Made by a program: the position numbers and the translations under genes. A model generated the notes under the pieces. The model saw nothing but the letters and a program-made list of their open reading frames with translations, searched no databases and was not told where the DNA came from. A DNA stretch of 10,013 bases. It comes from an uncultured Bacteroidales bacterium. GTDB taxonomy: Bacteria > Bacteroidota > Bacteroidia > Bacteroidales > UBA932. Shown piece after piece: positions 1 through 7,302 of the stretch (position 1 is the first letter of the stretch; the number at the start of each line of letters is the position of its first letter). The stretch covers positions 1-10,013 of the forward strand of contig CALEJC010000175.1 of assembly GCA_937898205.1 (NCBI GenBank), read 5' to 3'.

Positions 1-17
1 CCTTCTTCCTTACCTAC

Positions 18-902
18 CTATCTCTCCTGATCTGAACCGGCAGCAGTAGCAGCTGCGTCGATGAGGACACCGAGACCGTTGCGGGTAAAGCCTGCATGGC
101 TCACGTCTGCACCCCAAGCTGCGGTATATCCGTTTTCAAGAGCATAGTCAAGAACCTCGATAAACTCGTCGATAGGAATATTGAACATTGGGTCCCAACG
201 CCAGTTGTCAGGGATCTCAAGTACAAACTCCTGATAGAATGGATGATGAGTAAATGAAGTCAATGCGATATAATCGTCAGGATTGATCTTCATGGCCTCA
301 GCATAGCTCTTTGGAGTATACTGCACACCGTTGACCTCAAAGTTCTGAGGGCACTCGCCAAGATATTCATCAAGAACAGCCTGGAAACCGCGCTTCCATG
401 CAGTAGTGAGAGTCCTGTTTGGGTTTCTTGCAATTGCACCTACATAAGCTGCGAGCACTGCATCCAACTCAGACTGTGCTGGGAGAGCTGTACCATAGTT
501 CATACCGGTCATATCCTTGTTAGGGACGATACCGTAGTCTCTGATTACATGAGCAACATCCTCAAACTGAGAACCTGCGCCAAAGTTGAGCTTACCATCA
601 AGCATCACATACTTGACTGCTCTGTCCATGTATGAATGAGATACTACAAAGAACTCTGAGAAGTCAGGATACTGCTGTGGATCCTTGATGTTGCCAAGGC
701 GGATAGCCTCAGACTCAAAGAAGCTGATCGCCGAGTAGGCCCAGCAAGTACCACTGCTTGCCTGGTTTTTGATTGGAGTAATCGGGTTCTCAATCACTGT
801 AGTGAACTGGTAATCCACTTCTGACATTGGAGAAGGTCTCTGCTGTGCAGATACCGAGAGGCCGACAATAAGAGCGGCTGCAATTACAATAAACTTTTTC
901 AT
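18..902 (-). CDS. Secreted C1-family cysteine aminopeptidase (PepC / bleomycin-hydrolase type), cut short by an in-frame TAG
   Basis: The 294-residue product starts with a Sec signal peptide (MKK, hydrophobic core to about residue 18, likely cleavage after SVSA), so it probably acts outside the cytoplasm, clearing peptides from their N-terminus. The papain-type active-site segment is clear: oxyanion-hole Gln47 and nucleophile Cys53 in NQASSGTCWAYS. Later blocks typical of Bacteroidota aminopeptidase C follow (LTSFTHHPFY, DNWRW, AWGADVS near 265, GFTRNG). Relatives as I recall them run about 390-400 residues, with the catalytic His (DDHG) and Asn (KNSWG) in the last 100. Here the frame stops at TAG right after GSDQER, where relatives usually have an aromatic residue, then continues open as VGKEE to the window edge. 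The protein as read therefore lacks two of three catalytic residues. This could be a nonsense mutation, a pseudogene or an end-of-sequence error. Family is firm; functionality is doubtful. It has its own promoter downstream of the gapA terminator. Confidence 0.85.
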   Translation of the reverse strand: MKKFIVIAAALIVGLSVSAQQRPSPMSEVDYQFTTVIENPITPIKNQASSGTCWAYSAISFFESEAIRLGNIKDPQQYPDFSEFFVVSHSYMDRAVKYVMLDGKLNFGAGSQFEDVAHVIRDYGIVPNKDMTGMNYGTALPAQSELDAVLAAYVGAIARNPNRTLTTAWKRGFQAVLDEYLGECPQNFEVNGVQYTPKSYAEAMKINPDDYIALTSFTHHPFYQEFVLEIPDNWRWDPMFNIPIDEFIEVLDYALENGYTAAWGADVSHAGFTRNGLGVLIDAAATAAGSDQER

Positions 903-927
903 AATCGTGTTATTTTCTAACCAACTA

Positions 928-959
928 CAAACTTAATCAAAATTCTCCTATTCCACAAT
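928..959 (-). promoter_or_regulatory. Bacteroidota-type promoter for the C1 peptidase gene
   Basis: On the minus strand TAAGTTTG (928-935) matches the -7 consensus TAnnTTTG exactly. ATTG (956-959), one mismatch from the -33 element TTTG, lies 20 bases upstream. Transcription would begin near 921, giving a leader of about 20 bases without a Shine-Dalgarno sequence. The promoter lies immediately beyond the gapA terminator, so the peptidase appears to be a separate transcription unit. Confidence 0.6.
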
Positions 960-990
960 AAAAAAGATGGCCCTCCGAGGAGAGCCATCT
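960..990 (-). terminator. Rho-independent terminator of gapA
   Basis: Read on the minus strand, AGATGGCTCTC pairs with GAGGGCCATCT across a CTCG tetraloop (965-990). This is an 11-base-pair stem with one G-U pair, followed by a T run (960-964). It begins about 20 bases after the gapA stop codon. The other strand lacks a T run, so it should work only in the gapA direction. Confidence 0.88.
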
Positions 991-1010
991 CTATAAATTG
1001 AGGTTTAAAA

Positions 1011-2009
1011 TTACTTTGTGATAACCTTAGCCATCTCAAGAACCTTGTTTGAGTAACCCCACTCGTTGTCGTACCAAGCGCAGATCTTAACAAATGTAGA
1101 ATCGAGCTGGATACCTGCCTTCTCATCAAAGATAGAAGTGCGAGCGTCGTTGCGGAAGTCTGTAGAAACAACAGCCTCATTGGTGTAACCGAGGATACCC
1201 TTGAGCTCACCCTCTGAAGCAGCCTTCATGGCGTCGCAGATCTCCTGATATGTGCAAGGCTTCTCAAGCTCTGCAGTGAGGTCAACGAAGCTAACGTCTG
1301 ATGTAGGAACGCGGAGAGCCATACCGGTGAGCTTACCGTTGAGCTCAGGAAGCACCTTACCTACAGCCTTTGCAGCACCTGTTGATGAAGGGATGATGTT
1401 TTCGAGGATACCACGACCACCTCTCCAGTCCTTCTTTGAAGGTCCGTCAACTGTCTTCTGAGTTGCAGTAGCAGCGTGAACAGTTGTCATGAGACCTCTC
1501 TTGATACCAAATGCCTCGTTGAGCACCTTAGAGATAGGAGCAAGACAGTTGGTTGTACAAGAAGCGTTAGAGATGATGTCCTGACCAGCATAAGTCTCGT
1601 GGTTAACACCGTATACGAACATAGGAGTAGCGTCCTTTGAAGGAGCTGACATGATAACCTTCTTTGCACCAGCCTGGATGTGCTTGCGAGCTGACTCGTC
1701 TGTGAGGAAGAAACCTGTTGACTCAACAACAACCTCAGCACCTACCTCGTCCCACTTAAGGTTAGCAGGATCCATCTCAGCAGTGATGCGGATCTTCTTT
1801 CCATTAACTACAAGAGCGCCATCCTCAACAGCGACTTCACCCTGGAATACTCCGTGTACTGAATCGTAGCGAAGCATATAAGCAAGATACTCTGGATCGA
1901 GAAGGTCATTGATACCTACAACCTCGATGTCCTGTGAGAAGTTCTCAACAGCTGCACGGAAAACCATACGACCGATGCGGCCAAATCCGTTAATACCTAA
2001 TTTTACCAT
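1011..2009 (-). CDS. gapA: Glyceraldehyde-3-phosphate dehydrogenase, type I
   Basis: This cytoplasmic glycolytic enzyme converts glyceraldehyde 3-phosphate, phosphate and NAD+ to 1,3-bisphosphoglycerate. At 332 residues it is full length. The N-terminal Rossmann motif GINGFGRIGR is at residues 5-14; Asp35 in GINDL is consistent with NAD rather than NADP preference. The catalytic segment SNASCTTNCLAP holds Cys151, with partner His178 in TTVHAAT. Substrate-binding SSTGAAKAVGKV (208-219) and the C-terminal WYDNEWGYSNKV block (312-323) are intact. The start at 2009 gives the standard MVKLGINGFG N-terminus. The gene is monocistronic, with its own promoter upstream and a strong terminator downstream. 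Synonymous codon choice looks narrow, as expected for a highly expressed gene. Nothing is odd about the protein and the identification is secure. Confidence 0.98.
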   Translation of the reverse strand: MVKLGINGFGRIGRMVFRAAVENFSQDIEVVGINDLLDPEYLAYMLRYDSVHGVFQGEVAVEDGALVVNGKKIRITAEMDPANLKWDEVGAEVVVESTGFFLTDESARKHIQAGAKKVIMSAPSKDATPMFVYGVNHETYAGQDIISNASCTTNCLAPISKVLNEAFGIKRGLMTTVHAATATQKTVDGPSKKDWRGGRGILENIIPSSTGAAKAVGKVLPELNGKLTGMALRVPTSDVSFVDLTAELEKPCTYQEICDAMKAASEGELKGILGYTNEAVVSTDFRNDARTSIFDEKAGIQLDSTFVKICAWYDNEWGYSNKVLEMAKVITK

Positions 2010-2062
2010 TTCTAAATGTTATAAAATAATTGTTAAACTAATTCTTGACGCAAAATGCGGTG

Positions 2063-2094
2063 CAAATTTATCAAAAATTATGGTGAAAATCAAT
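2063..2094 (-). promoter_or_regulatory. Bacteroidota-type promoter for gapA
   Basis: On the minus strand TAAATTTG (2063-2070) is an exact TAnnTTTG -7 element, and ATTG (2091-2094) is a one-mismatch -33 element 20 bases upstream. The expected transcription start is near 2056, leaving a leader of about 47 A/T-rich bases. A small inverted repeat, CGCA-AAA-TGCG (2049-2059), sits at the expected start point. Confidence 0.65.
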
Positions 2095-2102
2095 TATATT
2101 TG
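2095..2102 (+). promoter_or_regulatory. Probable -7 element for the surE-lpxB-SDR operon
   Basis: TATATTTG matches TAnnTTTG exactly and lies 24 bases before the surE ATG, implying a leader of about 18 bases. I see no good -33 TTTG at the usual spacing (around 2071-2074 the sequence is TCAA), so activity may be weak or need help. The element directly abuts the gapA -33 element on the other strand. Confidence 0.5.
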
Positions 2103-2126
2103 CGCTAATTAACAAAAATTTTCAAG

Positions 2127-2954
2127 ATGAAGATTATCATAACCAACGATGATGGCTTTGAGGCCAAAGGAATACATTCTTTGGTAGAGATCATGCGCCC
2201 TTTTGGTGAGCTCACTATCGTTTCTCCCAAGAAACCTCAGAGCGGCATGTCAATGGCTGTGACGATGGGACATAAACCGATTGCAGTGAAGAAACTCTCT
2301 GAGACAGAGGGAGAAAGCTGGTGGTACCTCGACGGCACACCTGCCAGCTGCGTCAAGTTTGCCATCGACAACATACTCTATCCGGAAAGGCCCGATCTTG
2401 TGGTCAGCGGCATCAATCACGGCAACAACGCCGCAACCGCTGCGATCTACTCCGGCACTATCGGCGCCGCAATGGAGGGGGCCGTCAACGGCATCCCTTC
2501 GATTGGCATCAGTCTTGACAGTTATGATCCGGATGCCGATTTTTCAGCAATCAAGGCACTGCTGCCCGGATTGATCAATCAGATCCTGGAGAAGCGAAGC
2601 GGAGACAAAGGTCAGTTCTTCAATATCAATTTTCCGGATCTTCCTGCATCCGAGATCAAAGGCGTGAAACTCTGCCACATGGGCATGGCTCATTGGGAAA
2701 AAGAATACCAGGACTATCACGAGTTTCTGAAAAGGACAGGCCGCCAGGCATCCGCAGAAGCTCTGGATTACCTCAATAACCTGGAAGAAGGAGAGGAAGT
2801 CTATGTGATGGCCGGCGACTTCACCAGCGATGAGGGCAACTGCTACCCGGCAGACCACCTGCTGCTGGAGGACGGATACATCACCATCACGCCTCATAAT
2901 ATTGACAACTCTGACCACTCAGAAAAAGACAGGCTATGCGATATTACATTATAG
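2127..2954 (+). CDS. surE: 5'/3'-nucleotidase SurE
   Basis: SurE is a metal-dependent phosphatase that dephosphorylates nucleoside 5'- and 3'-monophosphates and short polyphosphates, and is linked to stationary-phase survival in other bacteria. The 275-residue protein opens with the family signature IIITNDDGFEAKGI, giving metal ligands Asp8 and Asp9. Ser39 in PKKPQSGMS and Asn97 in SGINHGNNAA complete the metal site. The conserved YSGTIGAAMEG (108-118) and IPSIGIS (123-129) follow, so the catalytic core is intact. The C-terminal third (after about 165) is more divergent, as usual in this family. No signal peptide is present, which points to the cytoplasm. It is first in a three-gene operon and its last 19 bases overlap the start of lpxB in another frame, suggesting coupled translation. 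There is no Shine-Dalgarno sequence; the leader is A/T-rich. Confidence 0.96.
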   Translation: MKIIITNDDGFEAKGIHSLVEIMRPFGELTIVSPKKPQSGMSMAVTMGHKPIAVKKLSETEGESWWYLDGTPASCVKFAIDNILYPERPDLVVSGINHGNNAATAAIYSGTIGAAMEGAVNGIPSIGISLDSYDPDADFSAIKALLPGLINQILEKRSGDKGQFFNINFPDLPASEIKGVKLCHMGMAHWEKEYQDYHEFLKRTGRQASAEALDYLNNLEEGEEVYVMAGDFTSDEGNCYPADHLLLEDGYITITPHNIDNSDHSEKDRLCDITL

Positions 2955-4072
2955 CAGGAGAAGCATCAGGCGATCTCCACGGCAGCAACCTCATCAAGGG
3001 GCTGATTGCAGAAGACCCGGAGGCGGAATTCCGCTATTGGGGTGGAGATTTCATGACCGAAGCTGCAAAAGGCGGCAAATATGCGTCCCACCTCGTTAAG
3101 CACTATAAGGAGGGCGCAGTCATGGGGCTGGTAGAAGTTCTAGGCAAAGCCACAAAACTCCTCGACAACCTCAAATATTGCAAGGAAGACATCCTCTCAT
3201 GGAAGCCGGATGTAGTAATCCTGATCGACTACCCGGGTTTCAATATGAAGATCGCCAGGTTCTGCCACCAGAAGGGCATCAAGGTCTTTTATTACATCGC
3301 TCCTAAGACATGGGCTTCAAGAGAAGGACGCAACCGCAAGCTCAAAGCTTGGGTAGACCAGCTATTCATCGTATTTCCTTTTGAGATACCATATTTCACC
3401 AAGGCAGAGATCCCTTTTATCTACGAAGGCAATCCTCTTCTTGACGCCGTCGACAGCCACCAATACTCAAGACCTGTTGAAGGCAAATTTATAGCACTGC
3501 TGGTAGGCTCAAGAAATGCCGAGATCTCACGCTCTCTTCCAATCTGCATGGAGATGGTCGACAGGCTAAGCGCCTTGAAGCAATATGCGGATTATCAATT
3601 TGTTGTCGCAGGCGCTCCCGCTCGCAGCAAAGAAGACTACGAGCAGCATATTGCCGGCCGCAGCAATGTAAAGCTGCTGTTTGGACGCACCTACGACATT
3701 GTGCGCTGGGCAGACGCGGCAGTTGTGAATTCGGGCACAGCCTCGCTTGAGACGGCGCTCATCGGCACACCGCAAGTGGTAGTGTGGAACACCTCCGCCC
3801 TCACCTACTTTGCAGCAACCAAGATCCTCAATGTGCGCAAAAACATCAAATACATCTCGCTTGGCAACCTCTGCATAGACAAGATGGCCTTTAAGGAGCT
3901 TGTGCAGGAGGAATTCAGCGCAGATGCCATCACACAGGAGATCCGCAGCCTCATTGAAAACAGCAATTACAGACAGCAGATGCTTGACGACTACAAGGCA
4001 ATCAGGGATTCGCTCGGCGGATCAGGTGCTTCAAGGAAGGTCGCACGAGCAATGATAAACCTCATAAAATAA
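2936..4072 (+). CDS. lpxB: Lipid-A-disaccharide synthase LpxB
   Basis: LpxB (glycosyltransferase family 19) joins UDP-2,3-diacylglucosamine to lipid X, forming the disaccharide core of lipid A on the inner face of the cytoplasmic membrane. The 378-residue protein is of normal length. Visible family blocks are GEASGDLHGS (8-17), LIDYPGFN with the essential-type Asp98, IAPKTW (121-126), FPFE (147-150), EGNPLLD (164-170), the UDP-binding loop LLVGSRNAEI (188-197) with Arg193, and NSGTASLETAL (265-275). Several positions differ from the commonest forms I recall (PGSR appears as VGSR, WAWK as WASR), but the pattern is complete. There is no transmembrane segment, consistent with a peripheral membrane enzyme. 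The start lies inside surE (19-base overlap), and the next gene begins 7 bases after its stop, so all three genes are probably one transcript. Confidence 0.96.
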   Translation: MRYYIIAGEASGDLHGSNLIKGLIAEDPEAEFRYWGGDFMTEAAKGGKYASHLVKHYKEGAVMGLVEVLGKATKLLDNLKYCKEDILSWKPDVVILIDYPGFNMKIARFCHQKGIKVFYYIAPKTWASREGRNRKLKAWVDQLFIVFPFEIPYFTKAEIPFIYEGNPLLDAVDSHQYSRPVEGKFIALLVGSRNAEISRSLPICMEMVDRLSALKQYADYQFVVAGAPARSKEDYEQHIAGRSNVKLLFGRTYDIVRWADAAVVNSGTASLETALIGTPQVVVWNTSALTYFAATKILNVRKNIKYISLGNLCIDKMAFKELVQEEFSADAITQEIRSLIENSNYRQQMLDDYKAIRDSLGGSGASRKVARAMINLIK

Positions 4073-4079
4073 TCACGAC

Positions 4080-4787
4080 ATGACAGGATTGGTCACCGGC
4101 GCATCGCGCGGAATCGGTAAAGCTATAGCTCTCGAGCTCGCAAGACTGGGCTACGACCTCGCCATCACAGGCAGAGACAGAGCCTCACTCGAGCAGGCAG
4201 CATCAGAAATAGAAGCACTTGGAGTCAGATGCCACATCATCGAAGTAGACCTCGGCGAAGAAAGCTCCTACGACAAGGTCGTCTCTGATACTGTGGGCAG
4301 ATTTGGCGGACTTGACCTGCTGGTCAACTGTGCTGGACTCTCTCACGCAGGTCCTTTCTACGAGGCGACACCTGAGCTTTGGGACAGGATCTTCAAGGTC
4401 AATGCAAAAGCCCCTTTCTTCATCAGCAAGGCAGCGCTTCCATACCTCAAAGAGTCTGAGAAGCCGATAGTTATCAATATCGCCTCCGTGGTGGGATTTA
4501 AGGGATATGCCAACCAATCAGTCTATGCCTCTTCCAAGCACGCTCTGACCGGCTTCACCAAGGTGTTTGCCAAGGAGGTACAGCCGTTTGGCATCAGAGT
4601 CCACCTCATAAGTCCGGGCGGGGTGGCCACAGAGATGGTAAAGCAGATGCGTCCTGACATCAAGGCAGACGAGCTGATACAGACCGAAGAAATAGCAGAA
4701 ATCGTCAATTTCCTCGTAACCCGTAAGGGCAAAGGAACGATTGACGACTTCTACATCAGGAGATATTCCGGTCTGGCTTTTGACTAG
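4080..4787 (+). CDS. Short-chain dehydrogenase/reductase (SDR), FabG-like, substrate unknown
   Basis: This is a 235-residue classical SDR: a single Rossmann domain that oxidises or reduces a hydroxyl/carbonyl group with NAD(P). The cofactor motif TGASRGIG is at 6-13, Asp57 is in VDLG, and NCAG (83-86) stabilises the central sheet. Catalytic residues are Asn109, Ser136 (NIASVVG), Tyr149 and Lys153 (YASSK), followed by SPGGVATEM (178-186). A basic residue after the second strand (Arg32 in GRDR) suggests NADP preference. It resembles 3-oxoacyl-ACP reductases, but the C-terminus (RKGKGTIDDFYIRRYSG) does not match the usual FabG ending, so I leave the substrate open. Being third in a surE-lpxB operon hints at a link to lipid metabolism, though this is only inference. 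Its TAG stop shares the palindrome CTAG with the convergent yggS stop. Confidence 0.92.
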   Translation: MTGLVTGASRGIGKAIALELARLGYDLAITGRDRASLEQAASEIEALGVRCHIIEVDLGEESSYDKVVSDTVGRFGGLDLLVNCAGLSHAGPFYEATPELWDRIFKVNAKAPFFISKAALPYLKESEKPIVINIASVVGFKGYANQSVYASSKHALTGFTKVFAKEVQPFGIRVHLISPGGVATEMVKQMRPDIKADELIQTEEIAEIVNFLVTRKGKGTIDDFYIRRYSGLAFD

Positions 4788-5461
4788 TACTGTCTCTCTC
4801 CAAATATTGACGTGCCCACTCGCACGATTGTAGCATCATATTCCAAGGCGATCAAGTAGTCGGAAGACATGCCTATAGATAGTTCCTTAAAGCTCTCAAG
4901 CTCAGGAAACAGGTCTTTGAGGTAGGCAAAGTAATCACTGATGCGAGCAAAATCTGCGCGTATGCACTCCTGGTCATCTGTAAAAGTAGCCATCCCCATC
5001 AGACCGCAGAAGTTGATGTGAGAGTAGGACTCTGCACGGAAGAGTATATCCAGTATCTCCTCTTCGGCAAAGCCTTGCTTGGTCTCCTCAGCAGCGACAT
5101 GCATTTCCAGAAGGACATTGACTTTCTTGCCGGCAGACTTGCCCCATGTGTTGATCGCATCCAGCAGATGAGCGCTATCCACCGACTGCACAAGATGAGC
5201 ATAAGGGAGGACAAACTTGAGCTTATTGGTCTGAAGATGACCGATAAAATGCCACTCGATATTTTCAAGGACCTCAGGATGAGACTCCTGAAGAGCAGCC
5301 ACTTTCTTTGAGAGTTCCTGCGGCCTGCTCTCACCGAAGAGACGTTGTCCGGCATCGTAGGCTTCAAGGATGGCATCGACCGGATGGAATTTAGAAACTG
5401 CCACCAGTTTAAGCTCTGGCGGCAGCGTCTTTATAATAGTATTGAGATTGTCTTTAATCAT
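4784..5461 (-). CDS. yggS: Pyridoxal-phosphate homeostasis protein (YggS/PROSC family)
   Basis: This 225-residue cytoplasmic PLP carrier/homeostasis protein has the alanine-racemase-like barrel fold but no known catalytic reaction. Lys24 in LVAVSKFHP is the predicted Schiff-base lysine. Other family blocks are FGESRPQEL (42-50), WHFIGHLQTNK (70-80), GLMGMATF (153-160), LSIGMSSDY (195-203) and the phosphate-binding end VRVGTSIFGER (213-223). Length and motif order are normal, so it looks intact. It is the last gene of a DUF349-yidC-yggS operon: its ATG overlaps the yidC stop in TAATG, suggesting translation by the same ribosomes. Its TAG stop overlaps the convergent SDR stop in CTAG, so no terminator fits between the two operons. 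I see no obvious functional tie to membrane insertion; the pairing may be purely operonic. Confidence 0.95.
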   Translation of the reverse strand: MIKDNLNTIIKTLPPELKLVAVSKFHPVDAILEAYDAGQRLFGESRPQELSKKVAALQESHPEVLENIEWHFIGHLQTNKLKFVLPYAHLVQSVDSAHLLDAINTWGKSAGKKVNVLLEMHVAAEETKQGFAEEEILDILFRAESYSHINFCGLMGMATFTDDQECIRADFARISDYFAYLKDLFPELESFKELSIGMSSDYLIALEYDATIVRVGTSIFGERQY

Positions 5462-7302
5462 TATCTATATCTCTTCTGTTGCTCACGCATCTGCTTCTCC
5501 TGAAGCTTCTGCGCTTCCTCAAGTCTCTGCTGCCACTTGCTCTTAGGGAGCGGCTTGCCTTCGCTTTCCTTCAACTTTGCGAGCACTGCCTCAGGCTTGA
5601 TGCTCTTTCTGATCGCCCATGTCTGAACGATAGAGATGAGCTGAGAAAGAAGGTAATAGTAGCTGAGCGCTGCAGAGAGGCTGTTACAGATGAAGAACAT
5701 CATTATCGGCATCATCCAGAGGCTCATAAACCTCATTGAAGCTGCGCTAGGATCATTGGCATTTGGCTGAGAAGACATCGTCATCCTTGAGTAGAGCCAC
5801 ATGGTCACTGCCATCAGAAGGGCAAAGAGAGAAAGGTGGTCTCCGAGGATAGGAAGCTTGGTGCCATAGTCGATGATCGAGTCATAGGCAGAGAGGTCAT
5901 CACACCAGAGGAATGACTGCTGACGAAGCTCGATTGATGCAGGGAAGAACCTAAACATCGCCCAAAGGATAGGGAAAGTCAGGAGCATAGGAAGACATCC
6001 GCCCATCGGACTCACTCCTGCCCTCTTATATAGATTCATCGTAGCCTGCTGCTTCTTCATCATCTCCTGCTGATTATCCGAATTTGGATACTTAGCGTTG
6101 ATCTTGTCAATCTCAGGCTTGAGTGCATTCATCTTTGCAGACGAAGCAAAAGACTTGTAGGTAAATGGGAAGACTACAAGCTTGATCACAAGTGTCATGA
6201 GAAGGATGATCAGACCGAAGCTGTCGATGAAGCGGCTGAAGAAGTTAAACATCGGGATGATGGCATACTTGGTAAACCAGCCCACCAACGAGCCTCCAAG
6301 AGGGATGATCTTCTCATAGTTTTGATCATAGCTCTTGAGTGTCTGATAGTGGTTTGGACCGAAGTAGAACTCAAACGGGATGGTTGAATCCTGCGATGCA
6401 TCAAACTCAGAACGCATCTTGGCACTACAAGCCATCAGGTTGTGGTCAGGATCATTCTCAGGGAAGAAATTGATCGCCATTTCACCTGAAGAGTACTGCT
6501 GAGGAGCTCTGAAGATGGCAGAGAAGAACTGCTGCTGGAAGGCAAACCAGCTGAGTTTGGACTCTACTCTCTCACTGCCACTGCGGCCTCTGCCCACTTC
6601 CTCCGGCTTTTTGTCGCCATCGAAATAATAGTTGAGTTTTGAATATTGGACCTCATTTTTGTAACCCTTCTCCATGCGAGGGATGGTGAGGTTGTAGTCA
6701 ATATCAAAAACACTCACATTGCGTGGGATCACTCCATCAAGACCCACAAATGAGAGATAGTTGTTTACTCTATAACTGTCTTCAAGAAGGACATATTTCT
6801 GCTCGATGTAACCTCCGTTTGAGAACGGAAGTCTCATGACCACAGTGCTGTCGGTGTTTTCTACGACAGTGAAGGTAAAGTCCTTGGTGTGGATATACTC
6901 TCCGGCATAGACACTGACAGAATACTCAGCCTGGCCCGGCTTGAAGATATACAATGCAGTGCTGTCGTAGTTGTAGTAATCCTTTACATTGACGCTATAT
7001 GGCTGCGCGCCTTTTGTTGTAAACTCAACCTTGAGTTTGTCGTTCTCAAGAGAAATAATCTCTGCGGCGGCCTTTGAAGCAAGCTCAATGGACGAATCCT
7101 TATAGATATTCTGCTGCTCTACCACCTTCACACGGTCAGTCACAGGGTGCTCTGCCTCCCAAGCAATTTTCTGGGCAAGAGCGATCGAGTCTGCCTGAGC
7201 CTGTGCCGCCTCAATCTTGCGAGAGCGGTTGGCCTCGTATGAAGAAAAGCCGATAAAGATTAAAGCAATGAGGACAAAACCAATAATCGAATTCTTATCC
7301 AT
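5461..7302 (-). CDS. yidC: Membrane protein insertase YidC (YidC/Oxa1/Alb3 family)
   Basis: YidC inserts and folds inner-membrane proteins, alone or with SecYEG. The 613-residue protein has the long Gram-negative form. An N-terminal anchor helix (about 5-20) precedes a large periplasmic domain (about 55-330, with the KYVLLEDSYRVNNYLSF region). The conserved insertase core starts near 355, with hydrophobic segments around 361-381, 433-453, 488-505 and 525-562. The groove position occupied by Arg in E. coli carries Lys374 (VIKLVVFPFTYKS), a conservative change that keeps the positive charge. The cytoplasmic hairpin after it (382-430) is charged, and AGVSPMGGCLPML (428-440) is a family hallmark. 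After the last helix comes a basic, probably helical tail of about 48 residues rich in Lys, Arg and Gln. Both ends overlap neighbours by one base in TAATG (DUF349 gene upstream, yggS downstream), indicating coupled translation. Confidence 0.97.
   Translation of the reverse strand: MDKNSIIGFVLIALIFIGFSSYEANRSRKIEAAQAQADSIALAQKIAWEAEHPVTDRVKVVEQQNIYKDSSIELASKAAAEIISLENDKLKVEFTTKGAQPYSVNVKDYYNYDSTALYIFKPGQAEYSVSVYAGEYIHTKDFTFTVVENTDSTVVMRLPFSNGGYIEQKYVLLEDSYRVNNYLSFVGLDGVIPRNVSVFDIDYNLTIPRMEKGYKNEVQYSKLNYYFDGDKKPEEVGRGRSGSERVESKLSWFAFQQQFFSAIFRAPQQYSSGEMAINFFPENDPDHNLMACSAKMRSEFDASQDSTIPFEFYFGPNHYQTLKSYDQNYEKIIPLGGSLVGWFTKYAIIPMFNFFSRFIDSFGLIILLMTLVIKLVVFPFTYKSFASSAKMNALKPEIDKINAKYPNSDNQQEMMKKQQATMNLYKRAGVSPMGGCLPMLLTFPILWAMFRFFPASIELRQQSFLWCDDLSAYDSIIDYGTKLPILGDHLSLFALLMAVTMWLYSRMTMSSQPNANDPSAASMRFMSLWMMPIMMFFICNSLSAALSYYYLLSQLISIVQTWAIRKSIKPEAVLAKLKESEGKPLPKSKWQQRLEEAQKLQEKQMREQQKRYR

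Noticed and set aside
18..20. TAG recoded as an amino acid in this genome
   Set aside because: surE, the SDR gene and yggS all appear to end naturally at TAG at expected family lengths, so TAG acts as a normal stop here.
917..1210. 97-residue minus-strand reading frame over the gapA end
   Set aside because: It runs through the gapA coding end and its terminator in another frame, has low-complexity Leu/Ser content and no family features.
2544..2918. 124-residue reading frame antisense to surE
   Set aside because: It lies wholly inside surE on the other strand, has no recognisable motif or promoter, and is explained by codon bias of surE.
4203..4517. 104-residue reading frame antisense to the SDR gene
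   Set aside because: It sits entirely within conserved SDR coding sequence and shows no recognisable domain.
5018..5311. 97-residue reading frame antisense to yggS
   Set aside because: It is the complement of conserved yggS motifs and resembles no known protein.
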